A stretch of 11,176 nucleotides of DNA from the NCBI GenBank assembly GCA_016783285.1, contig JADHWW010000168.1, positions 1-11,176 on the forward strand. Reading direction: 5' to 3'. Of the stretch, positions 6,996 through 11,176 are shown piece after piece. The position numbers and the translations under genes were made by a program. Every line of letters begins with the position of its first letter. Position 1 is the stretch's first letter. A model generated the notes under the pieces. That model was not told the DNA's origin. It saw only the letters and a list, made by a program, of their open reading frames with translations, and did not search any database. The DNA comes from Anaerolineae bacterium. Its GTDB lineage: Bacteria > Chloroflexota > Anaerolineae > B4-G1.

Positions 6996-7538
6996 ATGAA
7001 TCACTCAAATCTTGAAGGACTCACCGAAGAAGAGAAACTTGTCGCCGAATTGGGCTTGCTGGGCATCCGCTACCTTTCGCGCCAGACATCTTACCAAGCC
7101 ACCAGGGTACGCCCCCCAGAGGCGTTGCTGGCCGATCTCGTGCGGCAACCCAGCGCCCGCGTCCGTGAGGCCGTGATCGCCGTCTTGCTCTCCCATCCTG
7201 AGTATGCAGAGGCCGTGCCTGCTGCGCTGGGGCGGCTGCGCCCCCCGGAGCAACTGACCCTCCAGTCGTTTTACATGGCGGCCGTGCTCCTCCAACAGGA
7301 ACATGCCAACCGCTTGTGGCCTTTTCTGGCAGTGCGGTGGCGATGGCTGTCGGAACTGCACGATGCGTCAGCAGAATTGGGTGTGCCGACCGAAGGGACG
7401 CCTCGCGAGAGACTGGCCGAGCTAGGACGCGAACACCGGCGCCGGGCGCAAGCAATGGTGAACTGGACAGGGACCTACGAGCAAGTGGCACGCCAACTGT
7501 TGCGTCAATGGGAGGTGGAAAGCCGATGGAACCGGTAA
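6996..7538 (+). CDS. All-helical protein of unknown function paired with a nucleotidyltransferase
   Basis: The 180-residue product starts at ATG 6996, chosen because AAGGA at 6984-6988 is spaced seven bases from it; a GTG at 6966 in the same frame has no such site. The sequence looks entirely helical: GLLGIRYLSRQ near residues 20-30, then RPPEALLADLVRQPSARVRE, a run of hydrophobic helices, and a basic tail with NWTGTYEQVARQLLRQW. There is no signal peptide or membrane helix. It overlaps the next gene by 13 bases, so the two are translationally coupled. I do not recognise a named family. I believe this kind of protein is often found just before DUF6036-type nucleotidyltransferases, which points to a partner role such as antitoxin, toxin or substrate, but I cannot verify this. 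Confidence 0.8.
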   Translation: MNHSNLEGLTEEEKLVAELGLLGIRYLSRQTSYQATRVRPPEALLADLVRQPSARVREAVIAVLLSHPEYAEAVPAALGRLRPPEQLTLQSFYMAAVLLQQEHANRLWPFLAVRWRWLSELHDASAELGVPTEGTPRERLAELGREHRRRAQAMVNWTGTYEQVARQLLRQWEVESRWNR

Positions 7539-8065
7539 CTCTGGCCACGTTACAGTCCTTCCTCCAGCGCCTGGGGGAACGCTCTCCTGGTGCAGGTGAC
7601 TTTTACCTGTTGGGAGGTAGTGCCCTTTGCCTGTTGGGCAATCCCCGCACCACTGTGGATGTGGATTATACGTTCGAGTTAGACACAGGATCGGTTGAGC
7701 AATTTGAGGTGACGGTCGCCGAGCTGGCAGCCGAGATGTGTCTTGATGTGGAGGCAGTGCCGCCGGGCGAGTTCGTCCCCCTGCCGCCGCAGGCCCACGA
7801 ACGGAGACGGCTGGTCGGGCGCTATGGGCAACTGGACGTGTACATCTTTGATCCATACAGCATCGCTTTGAGCAAGATTGCACGCGGCTTTGAAGCCGAC
7901 CTGGAAGACGTGATGTTCATGCTGCGCGAGGGCTTGATCGAGTTTAGAGAACTGGAGCGCCATTTCAACGCCATTCTGCCTGATGCGCCCAAGGCCGACA
8001 TCATCCCCAGCGAGTTCCGCGACTACTTTGAAGAAATCCGCCGTAGACTTGGAAGAAGCGATTAA
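7526..8065 (+). CDS. DUF6036/AbiEii-like nucleotidyltransferase
   Basis: The 179-residue product starts at ATG 7526 with GGGAGG at 7510-7515; this start overlaps the upstream gene. It has the nucleotidyltransferase core: GGSAL at residues 30-34, R41-T-T-V-D45-V-D47 and a third acidic residue D104 in QLDVYIFD. These are followed by SKIARG (K117) and a helical C-terminal part with L-E-D-V. In AbiEii-type toxins the G-S, D-x-D and lysine residues act in NTP transfer, and the family includes toxins and antitoxins. Here the catalytic residues all look intact. The tight coupling with the helical protein suggests a two-gene module, possibly toxin-antitoxin, sitting inside the FtsK/WXG100 cluster as an insert. 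Which partner is toxic cannot be told from sequence. Confidence 0.82.
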   Translation: MEPVTLATLQSFLQRLGERSPGAGDFYLLGGSALCLLGNPRTTVDVDYTFELDTGSVEQFEVTVAELAAEMCLDVEAVPPGEFVPLPPQAHERRRLVGRYGQLDVYIFDPYSIALSKIARGFEADLEDVMFMLREGLIEFRELERHFNAILPDAPKADIIPSEFRDYFEEIRRRLGRSD

Positions 8066-8073
8066 AATGCCCA

Positions 8074-8124
8074 CACCCACTCCTGCTTCGCAAGGCCGAG
8101 AGGCTGGAAGAATACCTGCGCTAG
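8074..8124 (+). pseudogene. Remnant 3' end of a WXG100-like gene
   Basis: In the frame ending at TAG 8122-8124 the codons read HPLLLRKAERLEEYLR. The intact WXG100-like protein encoded at 6597-6869 ends HIPFLLRKAEAAEEYLRRR. Similarity continues at the DNA level past the stop (CACTGAAGGGAG against CGCTGAAGGCGAG). Nothing of the 5' part is present: the match starts nine bases after the stop of the nucleotidyltransferase gene. It is a truncated duplicate, diverged by roughly a fifth of its bases, and marks the right edge of the two-gene insert. Confidence 0.78.
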
Positions 8125-8143
8125 CACTGAAGGGAGATGCACT

Positions 8144-9196
8144 GTGAGCGAAGCAGCTCTTGTCCGAGACATTGAGACTCTCCGAGATATGGAGGGCAGC
8201 CAGGGGCGTTTTGCCGGCGAGATTCGAGAGGCGCTGAACGCTGCCGAATTGGAGATCCGTCGCACTCTCGACTGGCTCCAGGAACGGCTCCACCATTGGC
8301 AACGGGAGGTAGAGCGCTGGCGTCAGGAGGTGCAACGGGCCAGGGCGGCTCTCGAGCGCTGCCTGCGATCGGGCTACCGCGACCGAAACGGGCATTACCA
8401 CCCGCCCGATTGCAGTGCCTACCAGACAGCTCTGTTTGCTGCCGAACGTCGTCTGCAGGCGGCCGAAGCGGAACTGTCGAACACGAGGAAGTGGCTGGCG
8501 TGTGTGCGGGAGGCGGAAGCACCGTACCGCGTGGAGGCCCGGCGGCTGGAGCGAATGGCGTTTGCAGACATCCCTCGGGCGCGTGCCCTGCTGAACCGCA
8601 AAATCGCCGACCTGGAGGCTTACCTGGCTGTATCGGTGGCCGAGGCGGCCATGGTGGCGGGCGTGACGTTGGCTGCGGCGGGTGGTGCGGCTGTCGGCGC
8701 CGCCATTGCCCTCCTGCGCTCGCAGGAAGGAGACCTGCGGCGCGCTCTGGGTGCTCAGGGCGAACAAATCGCCGCGCAGTTGGTCGCTGAGGAATTCGCC
8801 CTGAAGGAACTCCTCTTCGACCAGCCCAAGCACGGCTTTGACCGGGTTTTCGGCGCGCCCGGCATCCCCGTCATCGTGGTGGAATCCAAGGTCGCCTCAA
8901 ACGGCAAACTTCACCTGGGGCGGACCCGGGCCGGGGAGCAAGCGTCACCAGAATGGGTGGCAGCTACTGTCGAGAAGATGACCGACGTGACGTCGGCCCA
9001 ATGGAGCCCGGCCAACGAACGTATTGCTGCCCTGGTGAGGGATTTGGGGCCGGAGAATGTCCCGGTACTGACAGTGGTCATCAACCCCACGACCGAGACG
9101 GCTGACGTATATTATCGGCAAGGAACATCTGAAAACTGGTTGCCCTTACAGCAGGGGTTATCCCTGCGAAACCTGGGGTTGGAGAGTAAAGGATAG
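8144..9196 (+). CDS. Coiled-coil protein with C-terminal PD-(D/E)XK-like domain, candidate nuclease effector
   Basis: The 350-residue product starts at GTG 8144 with AAGGGAG upstream. Residues 1-160 are mostly coiled coil, interrupted at about 85-103 by a C-L-R-S-G-Y...H-P-P-D-C-S loop with two cysteines. Residues 163-189 are hydrophobic and alanine/glycine-rich (VAEAAMVAGV, then AAAGGAAVGAAIALL), able to form a membrane helix or hairpin. Residues 195-345 resemble a restriction-endonuclease-fold domain: HGFDRVF with D233, a hydrophobic strand IPVIVVESKV with E247 and K249, and GEQASPEWV (264-272), similar to the Q-x-S-x-x-W motif of many polymorphic-toxin nucleases. A helical N-terminus plus nuclease tail beside WXG100-like proteins and an FtsK-like ATPase fits a type VII-like effector. 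The nuclease call is an inference from short motifs. No obvious dedicated immunity gene is identified. Confidence 0.85.
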   Translation: MSEAALVRDIETLRDMEGSQGRFAGEIREALNAAELEIRRTLDWLQERLHHWQREVERWRQEVQRARAALERCLRSGYRDRNGHYHPPDCSAYQTALFAAERRLQAAEAELSNTRKWLACVREAEAPYRVEARRLERMAFADIPRARALLNRKIADLEAYLAVSVAEAAMVAGVTLAAAGGAAVGAAIALLRSQEGDLRRALGAQGEQIAAQLVAEEFALKELLFDQPKHGFDRVFGAPGIPVIVVESKVASNGKLHLGRTRAGEQASPEWVAATVEKMTDVTSAQWSPANERIAALVRDLGPENVPVLTVVINPTTETADVYYRQGTSENWLPLQQGLSLRNLGLESKG

Positions 9197-9205
9197 AGGT
9201 GCCTT

Positions 9206-9421
9206 ATGAGTGGCGTGAATGTCGCAGGCGAACGTTTGCAGAATGCATGGCGTGCGCTCCAGCAGCAATGGCGCATCACTGGCGATCTGTGGAACGATCC
9301 CGTTCGTCATCACTTTGAGCGGGAGTTCTGGCAGGAGTGGGAGCAAGTAGTGCCATCCACCTTGGAAGCGATTCGGCATCTGGCCGAGGTCATGGGAGCG
9401 GCCCGACGCGCAGTACGCTAG
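9206..9421 (+). CDS. Second WXG100-like small protein
   Basis: The 71-residue product starts at ATG 9206, nine bases after the stop of the candidate nuclease gene. Its ribosome-binding sequence (AGAGGTG) overlaps that stop, so translation is probably coupled. The layout is helix, turn, helix: NVAGERLQNAWRALQQQW, then ITGDLWNDPVRHHFEREF, then a second helix to RRAVR. W-N-D occupies the W-x-G position, as W-R-D does in the protein encoded at 6597, and a phenylalanine follows nine residues after the tryptophan in both. It is shorter than usual WXG100 proteins (about 100). Its position suggests a partner or chaperone for the 350-residue protein, or possibly an immunity factor. Confidence 0.72.
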   Translation: MSGVNVAGERLQNAWRALQQQWRITGDLWNDPVRHHFEREFWQEWEQVVPSTLEAIRHLAEVMGAARRAVR

Positions 9422-9522
9422 CGTGGCTGCCAGTGCGCTACGTCCCTACTTTGCGCCTTCGATGGGAAAAGATACTTCTGCCGATAGAATTGCAAGACCA
9501 AGGCACGTAAAGGGGGTGTCAA

Positions 9523-10122
9523 ATGGCCTTCTGGGGGAGACCGCCCTCGAAGAGCGATCTTCGTTTCAGAGAGATTGTGAGGATCTTGAAATCTCACCCT
9601 GATCCGGGCCAGCGTGAGGAGGCCGCAGTTCAGCTGCAATTCCAGGGACAACGTGCGCTGGAGCCGTTGATCGAAGCTCTGAGAACCGACCCCAGTGCCG
9701 ATGTGCGAGAGGCAGCAGCTGCCCACCTTGGCAAGGTAGGAAAAGGCAGCTCAGCGGCGGTGGATGCCTTGATCGAAGCTCTCAGGTATGGGCCAGAAGA
9801 AGTGCCCGGTTGGGCCGCCCATGCCCTTGGTGAAATCGGTGATCTCAGAGCGTTCCAGCCTCTTGTCGAAGCTCTTCGGCTGGAAGCCGAGGACTTCGCT
9901 GAGAACGCTGTTGATAGCCGAGAGAACTGGTTCCGACGATTCAGACGTATCCATGCTGCTTCAGCGTTAGGCAAACTGGGTGATCCACGGGCTGTGCCCT
10001 ACCTCGTGGAAGCACTGCAGAATGATCCCTTTGGGTTCGTGCTTGACAAGTACTACATTGATGCCCTGAAGATGATAGGGACTCCCGAAGCCGTTGAGGT
10101 GATTCGTCGCTTCGGGGCCTAA
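9523..10122 (+). CDS. HEAT-repeat (PBS-lyase-type) protein
   Basis: The 199-residue product starts at ATG 9523 with a GGGGGTG box upstream. It consists of about five HEAT-like repeats of the E-Z/PBS-lyase type: ALEPLIEALR...DVREAAAAHLGKVG, AVDALIEALR...VPGWAAHALGEIG, AFQPLVEALR..., IHAASALGKLGDPRAVPYLVEALQ and a last degenerate repeat ending VIRRFGA. Such proteins are binding scaffolds with no catalysis of their own. There is no signal peptide. It follows the cluster after 101 bp in the same direction, so it may be cotranscribed or have its own promoter. HEAT-repeat proteins have been found as immunity-like or regulatory partners in defence loci, but that role here is only a possibility. Confidence 0.87.
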   Translation: MAFWGRPPSKSDLRFREIVRILKSHPDPGQREEAAVQLQFQGQRALEPLIEALRTDPSADVREAAAAHLGKVGKGSSAAVDALIEALRYGPEEVPGWAAHALGEIGDLRAFQPLVEALRLEAEDFAENAVDSRENWFRRFRRIHAASALGKLGDPRAVPYLVEALQNDPFGFVLDKYYIDALKMIGTPEAVEVIRRFGA

Positions 10123-10271
10123 CTACAGCAACTGCAGCCGTGCCGTGTGTTTTCTGCTGCACATGTGCCTGGAGTTAGAACTCGTCGAGTCTGGAAGCTG
10201 AACCGTGTATGAATTCCACTTGCCCAAGCCTGATGAGGCGTAAAGTGAGGCGCAATCATTGAGGTAAAGCT

Positions 10272-10301
10272 ATGGGCAAAAGCGTGCCCCCGCCGACCTA
10301 A
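10272..10301 (+). other. Possible nine-codon leader peptide, copy 1
   Basis: ATG 10272 opens MGKSVPPPT and stops at TAA 10299-10301, with GAGGT seven bases upstream. The proline run and position suggest a possible leader peptide, but there is no sign of an attenuator after it. It is duplicated with the 91-bp unit. Confidence 0.25.
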
Positions 10302-10362
10302 GAATTCCACTTGCCCAAGCCTGATGAGGCGTAAAGTGAGGCGCAATCATCGAGGTAAAGCT

Positions 10363-10392
10363 ATGGGCAAAAGCGTGCCCCCGCCGACCTAA
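10363..10392 (+). other. Possible nine-codon leader peptide, copy 2
   Basis: This is the identical second copy, from ATG 10363 to the TAA ending at 10392, with the same GAGGT box. It lies 155 bp upstream of the LiaF-like start. Confidence 0.25.
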
Positions 10393-10547
10393 GCGTGGGC
10401 CTGGTCGTCACCGCCCGCACCGTCGCCGAGGTGCAGCGCTGGCGAGAACGGGCAGCCGTGCTACGGCGGGAAGCGGCACTGGTGGTGGCGGAGTCCAAGG
10501 CGGAGAGTGGGGTACGAGCAAACCAGAACAAGTACAGGAGGAAGAAA
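10393..10547 (+). other. Coding-like stretch in frame with the LiaF-like gene
   Basis: From GTG 10395 the frame reads GLVVTARTVAEVQRWRERAA, then VLRREAALVVAESKAE, and runs without a stop into the LiaF-like ORF. It looks like a charged amphipathic helix with coding-like codon use, but no ribosome-binding site precedes 10395 and the duplicated 91-bp unit cuts it off upstream. It may be the tail of a lost gene or a real N-terminal extension. I do not recognise it. Confidence 0.3.
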
Positions 10548-11081
10548 ATGCGCATTCAAGGACAAGTGATCTTCGGTATCCTGATCATCGTCATCGGGCT
10601 GGCGTTCTTGCTCGGCAACGTGTTCGACGTTGACGTGGGGGCGCTCTGTTTCCCGACGGCACTGATCCTGTTGGGCGTATGGCTGCTGTTGCGGCCGCGG
10701 CTGGTCGGCCCCGACATCGGGCTCCGGTTCAGGATATTCGGCCCCATCCGCCGCGGCGGGGCCTGGCAGGTGGCCGACGAGGAGATGTGGCTCTTCGTCG
10801 GGGACGTGCACCTGGACATGACCCAGGCAGAGATACCCCCGGGCGAGACGCGCATCCGTGTCTTCGGCTTCGTGGGCGACGTCAGGCTGCTCGTGCCAGA
10901 GGGCGTGGGCGTGTCGGTCTCCTCTATGGCCTTCGTCACCGATGCCCGGGTGCTGGGCCAAAGACGCGACGGCTTCCTGCTCCCCGTGCACCTGACCAGC
11001 GACGACTACGAGGCCGCCGAGCGCAAGGTGCACCTGGAGACGATGTTCTTCGTGACGGATGTCAGAGTCAGGCAGGCGTAG
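10548..11081 (+). CDS. LiaF-like membrane protein (cell-wall-active antibiotics response family)
   Basis: The 177-residue product starts at ATG 10548 with AGGAGG at 10536-10541, six bases away; this strong site argues against the longer in-frame start at 10395. Residues 7-26 and 33-49 are two hydrophobic helices of the DUF5668/LiaI-type hairpin, closed by R-P-R. The rest (about 60-177) is a soluble beta-rich domain with the repeated pattern V-G-D-V...V-P-E-G-V-G-V and F-V-T-D, as in the C-terminal domain of LiaF. In Firmicutes LiaF inhibits the sensor kinase LiaS during envelope stress. In other phyla such proteins are common but not characterised. A gene starting 43 bases downstream could be its partner. 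Not visibly linked to the FtsK cluster. Confidence 0.85.
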   Translation: MRIQGQVIFGILIIVIGLAFLLGNVFDVDVGALCFPTALILLGVWLLLRPRLVGPDIGLRFRIFGPIRRGGAWQVADEEMWLFVGDVHLDMTQAEIPPGETRIRVFGFVGDVRLLVPEGVGVSVSSMAFVTDARVLGQRRDGFLLPVHLTSDDYEAAERKVHLETMFFVTDVRVRQA

Positions 11082-11123
11082 GGCAAGCGCCAGGGCGATG
11101 ATGATGAGTAGGAGGCGATAGCG

Positions 11124-11176
11124 GTGCCGTATGATCCGCAGAAACTCCATCGTCGTTTTATCCGATTGAAGGGATA
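11124..11176 (+). CDS. Start of a gene running off the window (partial)
   Basis: GTG 11124 has AGGAGG at 11110-11115, eight bases upstream, and opens MPYDPQKLHRRFIRLKG before the window ends. It would start 43 bases after the LiaF-like gene, so it is probably in the same operon. Too little is present to name a family. Confidence 0.45.
   Translation, partial: MPYDPQKLHRRFIRLKG

Larger units (their letters stand above)
10211..10392 (+). repeat. 91-bp tandem direct duplication (two abutting units)
   Basis: Units 10211-10301 and 10302-10392 are identical except at one position (T10260 against C10351). Each begins GAATTCCACTTGCCCA and ends CGCCGACCTAA. Within each unit TTGCCCA near the start is the exact reverse complement of TGGGCAA near the end, so each transcript copy could fold into a stem closed over roughly 48 bases. 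The 10123-10210 stretch before it has no gene; it holds a small palindrome ACTCG-T-CGAGT at 10180-10190. Confidence 0.92.

Noticed and set aside
10133..10161. TGCAGC and GCTGCA as a terminator after the HEAT-repeat gene.
   Set aside because: The stem is only six pairs with a 17-base loop and no following T-run.
10230..10260. CTGATGAG followed by a GC-rich stretch looked like a hammerhead ribozyme core.
   Set aside because: No GAAA element follows at a workable distance and stems I and III cannot be drawn.
10461..11150. Minus-strand open frame starting near 11150 with a hydrophobic N-terminus.
   Set aside because: It runs antisense to the LiaF-like gene, has no convincing ribosome-binding site, and becomes H/E/D-rich low-complexity sequence typical of a shadow frame.

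Overview
The window is about 60% GC. The mix of genes (a DUF3368-type PIN-like toxin tail, a decayed MNT/HEPN module, a WD40 plus helical-repeat membrane protein, an FtsK/SpoIIIE ATPase with WXG100-like partners, and a LiaF-like protein) suggests a free-living, repeat-rich bacterium. Chloroflexota is my first guess and a cyanobacterium the second. This is an inference from gene style; there is no rRNA or other phylogenetic marker.

Layout. 1-134 is the end of a DUF3368-type toxin gene. 135-460 holds a decayed MNT nucleotidyltransferase and the first few codons of a HepT-like toxin. 470-1105 has no convincing intact gene. It holds two copies of a 53-bp sigma70-type promoter element (470-522 and 1053-1105), a short coding remnant (612-779) and a strictly phased 22-bp repeat array (848-1001).

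1181-9421 is the core, with all genes on the plus strand and closely spaced, probably one or two transcripts starting at the 1067-1095 promoter. It contains a coiled-coil protein (1181), a three-module FtsK/SpoIIIE ATPase (1716), a single-pass membrane protein with seven helical repeats and a seven-bladed WD40 domain (4250), a WXG100-like small protein (6597), a two-gene insert encoding a helical protein (6996) and a DUF6036/AbiEii-like nucleotidyltransferase (7526), a 350-residue coiled-coil protein with a C-terminal region resembling a PD-(D/E)XK nuclease (8144), and a second WXG100-like protein (9206). A leftover 3' end of another WXG100-like gene lies at 8074-8124, immediately after the two-gene insert.

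My reading is a minimal type VII-secretion-like or intracellular translocase system. The FtsK-like ATPase would be the motor, the WXG100-like proteins the adaptors or substrates, the 350-residue protein the candidate effector nuclease, and the WD40 protein the membrane-anchored scaffold. No EccB, EccD, EccE, EsaA or mycosin homologue is visible, so export is not shown.

9523-10122 is a HEAT-repeat protein that may belong to the same locus. 10211-10392 is a perfectly abutting 91-bp tandem duplication with one mismatch. 10548-11081 encodes a LiaF-like membrane protein, and a partial gene probably starts at 11124.
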